Part shown: positions 25,219-33,677 of the stretch, in pieces
Layout: the number at the start of each line of letters is the position of its first letter
Position numbering within the stretch: the first letter of the stretch is position 1
From: Cupriavidus sp. AU9028
Lineage (GTDB): Bacteria; Pseudomonadota; Gammaproteobacteria; Burkholderiales; Burkholderiaceae
DNA: 64,000 bases
Direction of reading: 5' to 3'
Assembly (NCBI RefSeq): GCF_019795295.1
Contig: NZ_JAIMCG010000016.1
Coordinates: 56,195-120,194 of the forward strand
Translations under genes and position numbers: made by a program
The notes under the pieces: model-generated
Database searches by the model: none
What the model was told of the DNA's origin: nothing
What the model saw: only the letters and a program-made list of their open reading frames with translations

Positions 25219-25623
25219 ATGTCCGCAGTTGCAGCAGATACCTTACTCAAGGCGACACCGATCGAGACTAAGGGAAAGACTATCTTCGAAGTCGCGGCTG
25301 AGATTCGCCGTCAGCTACGTCTCACCGGCCTCGATCCCGAGTGGTTCGATCCGGCAAACTTCATGAACGACGAGAACGAAAGCCTCTATGGACCGAAATC
25401 GTCCAGCCGTTGGCCGGAGCTTCGTACACGCGAACGACTGGCCATCTCCGTCCACCGGGGTTTCTCCGAAGGATGGGGAATCTTCGTTGACCGGGTTGGG
25501 TACGCCGGCGGGCACGCCGACGCCACAACCACTGCGGAGAAATTGCTCGTTGGAAAGTCGCTGACACAGCGGGATGCCTGGGAGATCGCCAAGGCGCTCA
25601 GCACCATGCTGGAGACGTGCTGA
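25219..25623 (+). CDS. Unknown backbone protein
   Basis: 134 aa, starting MSAVAADTLLKATPIETK; soluble with helix-rich ends (FEVAAEIRRQLRLTGL, DAWEIAKALSTMLETC) and an aromatic centre (WPELRTRERLAISVHRGF). No motif recognised. Preceded by a hairpin leader and followed by box copy H. Confidence 0.65.
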   Translation: MSAVAADTLLKATPIETKGKTIFEVAAEIRRQLRLTGLDPEWFDPANFMNDENESLYGPKSSSRWPELRTRERLAISVHRGFSEGWGIFVDRVGYAGGHADATTTAEKLLVGKSLTQRDAWEIAKALSTMLETC

Positions 25624-25693
25624 CCCGACCGTACCGTAGCAAGCCCGAGAGGGCTTGCCCAACCCTTGGGGGTTTGGCAAGCCGCTTTTCACC

Positions 25694-25794
25694 GCGTCAT
25701 TGACGCATCGACCAATGTCCGGCGCTGCCGGACCAACCCATTGCGGGACACTCGTCCCGTTTGGGAGGGATGTCCCCATTCCCGAGGATATCCC
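25694..25794 (+). promoter_or_regulatory. RNA leader with box copy H
   Basis: Box GCGTC-ATT-GACGC then ATCGACC (25694-25713), preceded by TTTTCACC. CGGGAC/GTCCCG (25744-25759) is followed by GGGATGTCC/GGATATCCC (25767-25794), the latter abutting the ATG and covering its ribosome binding site. Confidence 0.7.
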
Positions 25795-26175
25795 ATGAAA
25801 ATTCCTAAGTCTTTCCTGCCACACTCCTCACTCGAGGGTCGGCCCGCGTGCCAGACTTTCCGGCGCGACGCCTGCCGTGTTCTGCGCCGGTTCGCGTGCG
25901 ATATGGCCCTGCGGTCGCGCGAATTCACGATTCGCTCACACAGCCATCGTGTTCGTGCCGTCGACGTTTTCGCCCTGCAGACCGACTCGTTGCTCGTCGA
26001 GATCCAGCCTTCAGCTGGTGCAGGCGGGGTGCAGATGTCGTACCGTACCTGTCAAGGGCGAGGCGATCGTGCCGGCGGCCGCTGTAACGCCGTCAACGTC
26101 CAGTCGCTTGGTACGGATCAGGGCTACGCCAATCTGCTCTCCACCTTCCGGGTGGTGGCAGGACGCCGACGTTAA
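25795..26175 (+). CDS. Small basic unknown protein
   Basis: 126 aa from the ATG behind leader H. Basic and Cys-containing at the N-terminus (CQTFRRDACRVLRRFACDM), with a central VFALQTDSLLVEIQP stretch. No family recognised; ends just before the next gene at 26187. Confidence 0.6.
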   Translation: MKIPKSFLPHSSLEGRPACQTFRRDACRVLRRFACDMALRSREFTIRSHSHRVRAVDVFALQTDSLLVEIQPSAGAGGVQMSYRTCQGRGDRAGGRCNAVNVQSLGTDQGYANLLSTFRVVAGRRR

Positions 26176-26186
26176 GGCGTACTGCC

Positions 26187-26657
26187 ATGACGGTACTCAT
26201 CAGAGTCACGTTCACATCGACGGTCGGAGAGGAAACAACCGGGCAAGCACCGTATGACCCGTCAACGGGCTTGGTTACACTGCCTTCACGCCTACTCAGC
26301 CGAGTGCAGCGCGCCAAGAACGCGGGGGAGGGCTTCGCACTTGCGGCCCATGAGGATGGCTATCGCTATCCTCTTATCGCAGTCCAGGAGGGCGTCTATC
26401 ATCTTGACCGCTCCAAGCGCAAAGGTAAGGCAATCCTATCCCAGGTCGCGACGGCTATTGTCGCCCCGACGAAGGATCAACGGCAGCAGTATGGCCGCTT
26501 CGCGCACACGCTTTCCGCGGCGGCAATCATCGCCGCCTGTGGCTACATTGGCTCGACTCGGGTCTGGTCCGTCAGTGCAATAACCGACGTGGTGAGCCTG
26601 TCGGCCATCAGTGTTGTACTATTTCTGGCAGGTGCAGTGCTTTCCAAAGGAGACTGA
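26187..26657 (+). CDS. Membrane protein, unknown function
   Basis: 156 aa. A soluble N-terminal part (to about residue 105) followed by two membrane segments (LSAAAIIAACGYIG and VVSLSAISVVLFLAGAVL). No recognised motif. It is followed within 3 bases by a 31-codon membrane peptide, suggesting a small membrane complex. Confidence 0.6.
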   Translation: MTVLIRVTFTSTVGEETTGQAPYDPSTGLVTLPSRLLSRVQRAKNAGEGFALAAHEDGYRYPLIAVQEGVYHLDRSKRKGKAILSQVATAIVAPTKDQRQQYGRFAHTLSAAAIIAACGYIGSTRVWSVSAITDVVSLSAISVVLFLAGAVLSKGD

Positions 26658-26659
26658 GT

Positions 26660-26755
26660 ATGACTCTCGGCCTTTTCGTTGTAATCGTCGGCGGTGGCTT
26701 CGCTGCCTATCTGCTCTGGGCGGACCAGAACGGTCGACGGGTAAACAAGGACTGA
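26660..26755 (+). CDS. 31-aa membrane peptide
   Basis: MTLGLFVVIVGGGFAAYLLW then a polar tail ending RRVNKD: one membrane segment with a charged C-terminus. GGAG lies eight bases upstream, within the end of the previous gene, so translation is probably coupled. Confidence 0.55.
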   Translation: MTLGLFVVIVGGGFAAYLLWADQNGRRVNKD

Positions 26756-26828
26756 GTGATTGATGCGCCACTTTTCTGGCGCACGCAATTGTGGTCCACT
26801 TCGGTGCCGATTGTCGGCCCAGGTTCTG

Positions 26829-26856
26829 AACGCACCCTGCGGGGTGCGTTTTCATT
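26829..26856 (+). terminator. Terminator
   Basis: CGCACCC-TGCG-GGGTGCG followed by TTTTC, between the small membrane genes and the gene at 26965. Confidence 0.7.
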
Positions 26857-26913
26857 TCTATTGCAGCGGAGCTTTCCCATAGGCGCAGCCTTGGTCAGCT
26901 CCTACCCTTCCAA

Positions 26914-26964
26914 TCCCACTGGGGCACGCTCCCCGGTGGGATCGTGCTCCTCCAGGAGCGCACA
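26914..26964 (+). promoter_or_regulatory. Two-state hairpin leader of the gene at 26965
   Basis: CCCACTGGGG/CCCCGGTGGG (26915-26940), then GTGCTCC with GGAG..CAC (26944-26963) covering the ribosome binding site. GGGGCACG (26921-26928) can pair instead with CGTGCTCC (26943-26950), with one G-U pair. No ATCGA box is seen here. Confidence 0.7.
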
Positions 26965-28521
26965 ATGTACGTAGTCGCCATCGGACCACGGTCCGAAACT
27001 CGCACGACGCTCGCCGGCGTGCTTCACCTGCTCAATGACGACCGAGAGGGTCGCGCAATGCCCCGTGTCGAAGACATTTCGGTACGCCACGTGGAGCGGG
27101 GCAGTATTCCCGTCGTTAGCCTGGGGCACGGCAAGTTCGGCGTCCGACCGGTAGGCTCGATCCGGGCCGTGTTATCGCAGGTTATTGAGGAAATCGATCG
27201 ATTTATTGTTCGGGTCGACGGGAAGGTGCTCCGTCCGCATGAGCTGACGAGAACTTCATGGGGCTCAGTGGCCACGGCGGGCCGCCTTGGCTATTTTCCC
27301 GAGGAAGTCGCTTCGGTGACAGATCGAACGGGCACAGGGGCGTTGTCCGAGACCGCTGACCTTTTCGAGAGTCAGTTCGATGCCGCCGCTTTCGTCGAGA
27401 CCGAGTTCGTTCGTCGCTTTGGGTACGGGACCAACGGCCCGCCCTACCATCCGAACAGAGGCGTCAACGCGCGTCATGAGGTGCATGTGGCCTACGCTCT
27501 GCTGCGCGGCGATCCTGTTCGCACCTGCGTGATCAACGCGTACCGAGATCGCACGAGCTTGACCAGATCCGACCTGCAATGGATGGATGTCCTCATCAGA
27601 GTGCCAGAGTGGCGAGGCGGTCTGACGGAGTCACAATTGCAAGGCCTTTGCCTTGCAATGCGGAGTGAGAATATCCCGATCACGCCCAACAATGCTCCAA
27701 GGCTGCTCTCGACGCTGCGGCAGGCCCCGGTCGATGCGAATGACGCGCTCATCGACGACGTGTTGTTCGAAGCCGGCATCCTGCCACCGGTGACTACGCC
27801 ACCCTTGAGACTGCCCGTCGGCGACGATGCTGCCCCAGTATCAGCGTTGGCCGAACGGATCCATCAGTTCACCACCGAGCGGTTGTTCAAAGACGCGATG
27901 GCTCGCGCTAAGAGCGACCGTGAAGCGATGCGGATTAGTCAGCGGCGCTTCGATGATCTTTCACGCCGAGCGGTAAATGCACGCCTCTCGACAGGCTATG
28001 GTTGGGCAAACAAAGTGGCCCTTGCAGTCCTGCAGCGTGACGTCGCCACTTTGCTCAAGGTGTTTGACGGCCCGAGGGATTGGAATACTGACTCCAAGCG
28101 CGCTGTCCGCGAGGTCCTCGGAGTGGACCTCTTGGGCTGCTCTTCAACATTGCGTAGACAGCGGCTGTTCGCGATGTGCGGCTTCTCGTCAGAGGAGCAA
28201 GAACAGTGGGAAAAGCAGGCAGCCGCAGACAAAGCGCAGCGGCTTGCCGCGCGAGACTTTGACGAGGCCTGCAAGCTCGCAGAGTCGTCACGCTGGCGGA
28301 TGGACAATGGCCAGTTGCTGAACGGCCGCGACTACGTCGATTTGTGTATCGCCGAGGGCTATTCGAGGATCGTTGATCGGCCTCGTGGGCGGGCCAGGGA
28401 GTATTTCATCCACGACATCCGCCGCGGTCATTATCGCCGCCTTAGGGCAAAGGATGGGACGTTGTCCTATGCCCGAGCAAGGCTGGCCCAGTCAGTGGCT
28501 CTCGTTCCCCTTGCAGCATGA
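26965..28521 (+). CDS. Large unknown backbone protein
   Basis: 518 aa from the ATG abutting the leader hairpin. Soluble and mixed helical-strand; no recognised domain. Notable segments are YGTNGPPYHPNRGVN and a helical C-terminal half with HDIRRGHYRRLRAKDG. Single gene between two terminators, so it is independently regulated. Confidence 0.7.
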   Translation: MYVVAIGPRSETRTTLAGVLHLLNDDREGRAMPRVEDISVRHVERGSIPVVSLGHGKFGVRPVGSIRAVLSQVIEEIDRFIVRVDGKVLRPHELTRTSWGSVATAGRLGYFPEEVASVTDRTGTGALSETADLFESQFDAAAFVETEFVRRFGYGTNGPPYHPNRGVNARHEVHVAYALLRGDPVRTCVINAYRDRTSLTRSDLQWMDVLIRVPEWRGGLTESQLQGLCLAMRSENIPITPNNAPRLLSTLRQAPVDANDALIDDVLFEAGILPPVTTPPLRLPVGDDAAPVSALAERIHQFTTERLFKDAMARAKSDREAMRISQRRFDDLSRRAVNARLSTGYGWANKVALAVLQRDVATLLKVFDGPRDWNTDSKRAVREVLGVDLLGCSSTLRRQRLFAMCGFSSEEQEQWEKQAAADKAQRLAARDFDEACKLAESSRWRMDNGQLLNGRDYVDLCIAEGYSRIVDRPRGRAREYFIHDIRRGHYRRLRAKDGTLSYARARLAQSVALVPLAA

Positions 28522-28526
28522 ACTCT

Positions 28527-28556
28527 CCCCTGGCCGCGAGGCCGGGGGATTCTTTT
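28527..28556 (+). terminator. Terminator
   Basis: CCCC-T-GGCC-GCGA-GGCC-G-GGGG followed by ATTCTTTT, immediately after the gene ending at 28521. Confidence 0.8.
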
Positions 28557-28675
28557 GAAAGGCATATTGAATTCAGGAGGTTTCCAGTGGGCCCGCAGGA
28601 ACAGCATCCCTTAGCCTTGAGTCCAAAGAAGCTGTGTTCGCACTGGTAAGGATCAGTCCAAACACAGTTTCACCC

Positions 28676-28787
28676 GCGTCACCGACGCATCGACCCCAAC
28701 GCCGGCATGCCGGCTTATCTCTTGAACCTTCCCACAGGGACCATCCCTGTGGGGGCGGCCTGTGGGATATCCAATCTGGACAATCCC
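28676..28787 (+). promoter_or_regulatory. RNA leader with box copy I
   Basis: Box GCGTC-ACC-GACGC then ATCGACC (28676-28695), preceded by TTTCACCC. Hairpins GCCGGCATGCCGGC (28701-28714) and CCCACAGGGA/TCCCTGTGGG (28731-28753) come next. GGGATATCC/GGACAATCCC (28764-28787) abuts the ATG. GGACCATCCC of the second hairpin can pair with the same GGGATATCC arm. Confidence 0.7.
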
Positions 28788-29813
28788 ATGAACCTGAATC
28801 CATCTCAACTGCAAGCCCTGCTGGCTGCCTGCATTCCCGCCAGGCTGCCTGTCCTTGTGACCGGTGCGCCTGGTATCGGCAAGAGCGATATCATCGCGCG
28901 CGCCGCCGCAGAGGCCGACCACGACCTTCTGATCTCTCATCCGGTCGTGGAGGATCCCACCGACTCGAAGGGCCTGCCCTTTCCCGCCGAAGATGGCGCT
29001 ACCGCCCGCTTCCTTCCTTTCGGGGACCTGGAGCGGGCACTCGGCGCGTCGAAACCTACCGTGTGGTTCCTTGATGACCTTGGTCAGGCTCCTACCGCGG
29101 TGCAAGCGGCGAAGATGCAGTTGGTCCTTGCCCGTAGGATCGGCGAGCATGTCCTCCCGGACCACGTGACTTTCGTCGCAGCAACGAACAGGCGCGTCGA
29201 CAACGCAGGCGTGTCCAACATCCTCGATCCGTTGAAGTCCCGCTTCGCGACTATCGTGGAGCTGTCCACGTCCATCGAGGATTGGACGCGCTGGGCGGTG
29301 GCAACCAATCAGCCGCCCGAGCTCATCGCGTTCCTGCGCTTTCGCCCTGATCTGTTGCAGTCGAAAGAGAGAACACGAGAGATTGAGAACCGGGAAAGTC
29401 CGCGCACTTGGGGCAACATCGGCAAGCTCTTGCGGGTGGTACCGCCGTCCCTCGAGCACCAGGCATTCGCCGGCGCGGTCGGAGAGGCAGCCGCGACCGA
29501 GTTCGTCTCTTTCAGGCGTCTGTTTCGGGAGATGCCTTCCCCGGACGGCGTTCTCACGGCACCTGCCACAGCTCCGATCCCTGAGAACGTTGCAGTGCAG
29601 TACGCCCTTGTAACGGCGCTGGCCCGGCTAGCCAATCCAAACAACTTCGATCGGGTCATGGTCTACGCGACTCGGCTCCATGAAGCTGGCCTCGGCGAGT
29701 TCGCGGTTCTGCTGGTCCGCGATGCGGTCGAGCGCGAGCCTGGCATCGTCAACACGCCTTCATTCATCACCGCGCAAGGTGGGCCCATTGGCGCCCACAT
29801 CCGCGGTGGCTGA
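28788..29813 (+). CDS. MoxR-type AAA+ ATPase
   Basis: 341 aa. Walker A GAPGIGKS at residues 26-33, Walker B VWFLDDLGQ at 93-101 and a sensor-1 segment FVAATNRR near 127. MoxR-like ATPases act as chaperones for metal or complex assembly, usually with a VWA-domain partner; here the partner is the gene at 30848. The unit reads ATPase, unknown protein, VWA-metallopeptidase. Substrate unknown. Confidence 0.87.
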   Translation: MNLNPSQLQALLAACIPARLPVLVTGAPGIGKSDIIARAAAEADHDLLISHPVVEDPTDSKGLPFPAEDGATARFLPFGDLERALGASKPTVWFLDDLGQAPTAVQAAKMQLVLARRIGEHVLPDHVTFVAATNRRVDNAGVSNILDPLKSRFATIVELSTSIEDWTRWAVATNQPPELIAFLRFRPDLLQSKERTREIENRESPRTWGNIGKLLRVVPPSLEHQAFAGAVGEAAATEFVSFRRLFREMPSPDGVLTAPATAPIPENVAVQYALVTALARLANPNNFDRVMVYATRLHEAGLGEFAVLLVRDAVEREPGIVNTPSFITAQGGPIGAHIRGG

Positions 29814-29922
29814 GACCCGTTCTCACTCTTTGCCTTCTTCAGCAGCCGGCCGGGATTCCCCCGGACCGGCGCTCTCCCCATTTCTACGCCGCGAGCATGC
29901 GGTGTCCCAACAAGGAAACATC

Positions 29923-30840
29923 ATGAACATCACTAACCTGACCTCTCGCGTAATGCTGTCCACGCTGAACGTGTCGGTCTGGCGGGCACGCCGGTTTGAC
30001 ACTCGCGCAACCCAAGCCGTCGAGGCCAAGCATGAAGCCAAGGATATCGGTCGCTTCAACAAGCGGCTGCTGACGGAGGGCGCTACGTCGTATAAGGAAG
30101 TATGCGCGATCGGAAACCGCGCCCGCGCGCTGTTCGATAGCCATTCGCTGGACTACGACCAGCTTGGCGTGCGCCTACTGCCGACTGCCGTGTACATGGA
30201 TGTGGCGGCAAGGCTTCGCGCCCTCAGGGACGAGTTTGAGATCGCGACGGAGCAGTTTTTGGCCGATTACCCAAGGCTGAAGGACGAGGCGCAAGTCGCG
30301 CTCAACGGGCTCTTCGACGAATCGGACTACCCACCAGAGGCGGAGCTTCGCAAGAAGTTTGGTATTCGCTTCTCGGTTCTGCCGTTCCCCGACGCGAGCC
30401 AGTTTGGCATTGACCTGCCACCTGACGTGTTGAAGGGCATCCGCAACGAAATGGATGGTCGCGTGATGAGCGCGGTGAAGACCGCCAACAACGACCTTGT
30501 CGGCCGTCTCTACGAGGCAGTACAGCACTTCGCCAACCGCTTGTACGGGGAAGGCAATGTGCGACTGGACGTGGCCGATAAGGTGCGGGAGCTCAGCACT
30601 CTGCTGCCTAAGCTGAATTTCTCGGACGACCCGGCGCTTGCAGACATCCTCGCGAAGACGCAAGCTCAATTGGCTTGCTACACGGGATCTCAGTTGAAGG
30701 ACGATCCGCTCCTGCGCTTGAACGTGGCTGAACGCGCGATGGAAATCGAGGCGCAGATGGCGGCGTTCATGGGTGGGTCGCCAGCTCCGTTCACAAAGCC
30801 GGCCGGAGATATGCCGATGCTGCAACTGCTTGCCGCGTGA
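29923..30840 (+). CDS. Unknown protein of the MoxR-VWA module
   Basis: 305 aa from the ATG at 29923; longer readings start inside the previous gene. Mostly helical, basic at the N-terminus (VSVWRARRFDTRATQ), with a conserved-looking middle (LPFPDASQFGIDLPPDVLKG). It recalls proteins, such as DUF3150-type ones, that sit between AAA and VWA genes on plasmids and phages, but I am not certain of the family. Ends seven bases before the VWA gene. A CCGG-rich hairpin (29850-29875) precedes it. Confidence 0.65.
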   Translation: MNITNLTSRVMLSTLNVSVWRARRFDTRATQAVEAKHEAKDIGRFNKRLLTEGATSYKEVCAIGNRARALFDSHSLDYDQLGVRLLPTAVYMDVAARLRALRDEFEIATEQFLADYPRLKDEAQVALNGLFDESDYPPEAELRKKFGIRFSVLPFPDASQFGIDLPPDVLKGIRNEMDGRVMSAVKTANNDLVGRLYEAVQHFANRLYGEGNVRLDVADKVRELSTLLPKLNFSDDPALADILAKTQAQLACYTGSQLKDDPLLRLNVAERAMEIEAQMAAFMGGSPAPFTKPAGDMPMLQLLAA

Positions 30841-30847
30841 GGTCGCC

Positions 30848-32011
30848 ATGCGTGACCGGATCGTGAAGCAGCGTGCAGCCCTGGTGCTATCTCAGCCGTT
30901 CTTTGGTGCGCTCGCATTGCGTCTCTCCTTAGTGGAGGACCCGTCCTGCGAAACGCTTTGGGTTGACGGCGTGCGGCTTGGCTACAACGCGGACTACGTG
31001 GCCACATTGGACGACTTGGAGTTACGCGGAGCTCTTGCGCATGAAGTGCTCCACGTGGCGAACGGCCATTGCTGGCGCATGGGGGCACGGGATCAGGGCC
31101 GGTGGGACGAGGCGTGTGACTACGCGGTAAACCCGCTCGTGCTCAACGCCCAGTTCAAGCTGCCCCAAGGCTCATTGCTGGATGGCCGCTTCCTTGGCAA
31201 GTCGGCCGAGGAGATCTACTCCATGCTGCGGCAAGATTCGGCCGACAAACAGCGTGGGGATCGAGCTGGGCGGGAAAGCAGCCAGCCAACGCAAGCGCAA
31301 GCGTCGTCTGCTCCCTCACCTGTGTCCAGCCGTTGTGGCGAGGTAAGGCAATACGCGGGCGGCGACGCTGCGGCCGTTGAAGGCGAATGGCGGGTCGCGG
31401 TGAGTCAAGCAGCGAAGGCTGCGAAGATGCGCGGGGCTCTGCCTGGTGATCTCGAGCACCTAGTAGAAGCCGCACTAAGCCCCTCAGTTGACTGGCGCGC
31501 AGTTCTTCATCGCTTTGCATCTCAGGCTGCCACTGCCGACTACAGCTGGCGGGCGCCGAACCGGCGCTACCTGCATCTGGGTCTCTTCCTGCCTGGGCTG
31601 CATTCGGAAGCGGTAGGCGATGCGGTCTTTGTGCGGGACTCCAGCGGATCGGTGTTCGACGAGACGCAGCGGCAGTTCGCGGCCGAGATCGTCGCCGTGC
31701 ATGAGCAACTGCGGCCGGCCCGGCTGATTGTCATCGACTGCGATAGCCGTGTGACTCAGGTGCAGGTGTTCGAGCGCGATGAGACGATCGATCTGCAGCC
31801 TTTAAAAGGGGGCGGGGGCACTAGCTTTCGGCCACCGTTCGCTTGGCTTGAGCGCGAGGGCATAGAACCGGCATTTCTAGTCTATCTGACTGACTTGCTG
31901 GGAGCGTTCCCGCCGGCGGCGCCTCCGTATCCGACCCTTTGGGCGTCTGTCACCCCACTTGACCGGGTTGCCGCACCGCCCTTTGGAGAGACGGTACCAG
32001 TGATCGTATGA
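30848..32011 (+). CDS. VWA-like protein with N-terminal zinc-metallopeptidase motif
   Basis: 387 aa from the ATG at 30848 with GAGG upstream. Residues 60-75 read AHEVLHVANGH, an HEXXH-type zinc site (His65, His69). A Gln/Ser-rich linker follows (130-165). The C-terminal half is a VWA-like domain with MIDAS residues DSSGS at 264-268. This is the arrangement of DUF2201-type partners of MoxR ATPases. It probably processes or remodels a complex together with the ATPase. Confidence 0.82.
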   Translation: MRDRIVKQRAALVLSQPFFGALALRLSLVEDPSCETLWVDGVRLGYNADYVATLDDLELRGALAHEVLHVANGHCWRMGARDQGRWDEACDYAVNPLVLNAQFKLPQGSLLDGRFLGKSAEEIYSMLRQDSADKQRGDRAGRESSQPTQAQASSAPSPVSSRCGEVRQYAGGDAAAVEGEWRVAVSQAAKAAKMRGALPGDLEHLVEAALSPSVDWRAVLHRFASQAATADYSWRAPNRRYLHLGLFLPGLHSEAVGDAVFVRDSSGSVFDETQRQFAAEIVAVHEQLRPARLIVIDCDSRVTQVQVFERDETIDLQPLKGGGGTSFRPPFAWLEREGIEPAFLVYLTDLLGAFPPAAPPYPTLWASVTPLDRVAAPPFGETVPVIV

Positions 32012-32113
32012 TGCCGCCGGTATCGCTATCCGCTTCTTGAGCTTCTCCTCTAACAGCCTCAAGCGTCCTACTGGTGTGCCGATCTCAGGTACCACAGTAG
32101 TCCGTTGACGGCT

Positions 32114-32147
32114 CCAGCCCCGGCACGTCCGGGGCTCTTCTTTTTTC
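32114..32147 (+). terminator. Terminator
   Basis: AGCCCCGG-CACGT-CCGGGGCT followed by CTTCTTTTTT, after the VWA gene. Confidence 0.85.
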
Positions 32148-32234
32148 TCGTTGCTACGTCCGCCTGCCGGTTCACGACCCAGGCGCAGTAGCGGCGGGCC
32201 GTCGTGGGTAGGCGGCGTAGTGCTGGAGCTGCGC

Positions 32235-32600
32235 ATGCAACAGCCAACAGACACTTCCCGATACGGCAAAGAGCGATTTACAGAGTTATTCCTGGAGTGG
32301 CAACGCCGCGGATCGCTGAGAAAGGCAGTCCCCTACGATGAGTGGATGAACGCTCGGTTCCATCGTCTGGCCAAGCGAACGGTTCTGCTTCGGCAAGGAG
32401 CGATCGTCTTTGAACTCCGCCATGGCCAGACCTACTCGGTCCGCGGTGAAGATGGCACGGAGCGGATGTTCCGAGTCCAACTGTCCCGCGATTTTCCGCA
32501 TATTTCCTTCCGTCAGCCATTCGGCGTCGACCTGCCGTGGATAGCGTTCCCCGGCGTTTTCACGCAGGCGGAGTTGATTACTCTGAGGCGCGTATCATAG
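32235..32600 (+). CDS. Small unknown protein
   Basis: 121 aa from the ATG at 32235 with GGAG six bases upstream; an earlier in-frame start at 32151 lacks one. Strand-rich centre (TVLLRQGAIVFELRHGQTY) and a hydrophobic C-terminus. Ends right at a bidirectional terminator. No family recognised. Confidence 0.6.
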   Translation: MQQPTDTSRYGKERFTELFLEWQRRGSLRKAVPYDEWMNARFHRLAKRTVLLRQGAIVFELRHGQTYSVRGEDGTERMFRVQLSRDFPHISFRQPFGVDLPWIAFPGVFTQAELITLRRVS

Positions 32601-32603
32601 AAA

Positions 32604-32634
32604 AAGCCCGGCGTAAGCCGGGCTTTTCTTTTTG
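32604..32634. terminator. Bidirectional terminator
   Basis: AAGCCCGGC-GTAA-GCCGGGCTT with T runs on both sides, between convergent genes ending at 32600 and 32681. Confidence 0.88.
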
Positions 32635-32680
32635 TCGAAAGGAACTGCTATAGCAGTGCGTTTCCGTCGGCAAGTCAATA

Positions 32681-33070
32681 TCAGGATATTGGCTCTGGTG
32701 CTGTCCGTGCCGCCGCGCTGTTGGTCTCGTCATGCCCAATGAGCGGCGTGCGCGAGAGGGTGACACCTTTGAGGTCTGCATCGGCGCCAAGTCGGATAGT
32801 GCCGCCGTAGAGGACCTGACCCGTTACGCGGCCGTTCAGCAATACCGATGAGAGGGCTCTGATCTCACCCTCCACGGTTCCGTCGACGATGACGTGTTCC
32901 GCATGCACATCGCCTCGGATCACGGCTCCTCTTGCCACGTGGACAAGTCCTCGAGAGCTTTTCACATCGCCAAGCACCAAGCCCATGCAAGTCATCCCAT
33001 GGTCGCTGACGATGTTGCCTTCCACCGTGAATCCGGCCTGTACCAGGCTGAAGTATGGACTATCGCTCAT
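32681..33070 (-). CDS. Bactofilin (polymer-forming cytoskeletal protein)
   Basis: 129 aa. Repeating beta-helix strands with valine and glycine every few residues (GNIVSDHGMTCMGLVLGDV, AVIRGDVHAEHVIVDGTV, LNGRVTGQVLYGG) are diagnostic of the bactofilin/DUF583 fold. Bactofilins polymerise without nucleotide and scaffold membrane proteins. The neighbouring single-span membrane protein is the likely partner. Plasmid-borne bactofilins are uncommon. Confidence 0.87.
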   Translation of the reverse strand: MSDSPYFSLVQAGFTVEGNIVSDHGMTCMGLVLGDVKSSRGLVHVARGAVIRGDVHAEHVIVDGTVEGEIRALSSVLLNGRVTGQVLYGGTIRLGADADLKGVTLSRTPLIGHDETNSAAARTAPEPIS

Positions 33071-33078
33071 AGTGCCCC

Positions 33079-33675
33079 TTAGAAGAGTCTGATCTCACCG
33101 CCAGCCGTGTTTTGTTTCTGAGGCACAACTGCTGCGCGGGATGTCGCCTCTTGCTTCCGTACCTCCGATGCAGGCTCTTTCTGCGCCGGCGGAGTAGGGC
33201 GCGCTTTGGGCTCCGGCGCGGTTTGCACGACAGGACGCTGCGGCGGGGCCTTAGATGGGGAGGGCGCTGGATTCGAGGCCGCATCGCTCTCCGGGTGCGG
33301 CACTGCCGCTTCCACTTCAGCAACGGAGGGGGTGTCCGGCCACCGCGTACTCGATGCTTCGAGGCCCCCATCCCGCTGACGCTCTGTGTCAATCGCCGTC
33401 GCCTGCACGGCAGGAACGGCGTTCGATTGCTTGGTTGCGGATGCGATGAACATGCCGACGGGCAGGGCAATGGCAGCGACGAGCACCATCATGAGAATCA
33501 CCTTTCGGTTCTCGATGAGGTATGCGCCATGTGCGCGTTTCCCATCGGCCTGCTCACCGCGGGACCGCGCCTTCGGGGCAGGGAGTGCCGCGGCTATGGG
33601 GGCAGCTTCCACGTCAATGGTTAGAGGTCCCTGCGCGTATTGCTCGTGCAGGCGCTGGATGTCGCGAAGATCCAT
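33079..33675 (-). CDS. Single-span membrane protein with Pro-rich periplasmic domain
   Basis: 198 aa from the second ATG (33675), which has GAAGGA six bases before it; the ATG at 33681 overlaps that sequence. A cytoplasmic N-terminal part (1-57), one membrane helix (KVILMMVLVAAIALPVGMFI, about 58-80) and a Pro/Ala/Glu-rich outer part. Sits between the helical protein and bactofilin, eight bases before the latter. Probably anchors the bactofilin polymer (inference). Confidence 0.7.
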   Translation of the reverse strand: MDLRDIQRLHEQYAQGPLTIDVEAAPIAAALPAPKARSRGEQADGKRAHGAYLIENRKVILMMVLVAAIALPVGMFIASATKQSNAVPAVQATAIDTERQRDGGLEASSTRWPDTPSVAEVEAAVPHPESDAASNPAPSPSKAPPQRPVVQTAPEPKARPTPPAQKEPASEVRKQEATSRAAVVPQKQNTAGGEIRLF

Positions 33676-33677
33676 GG

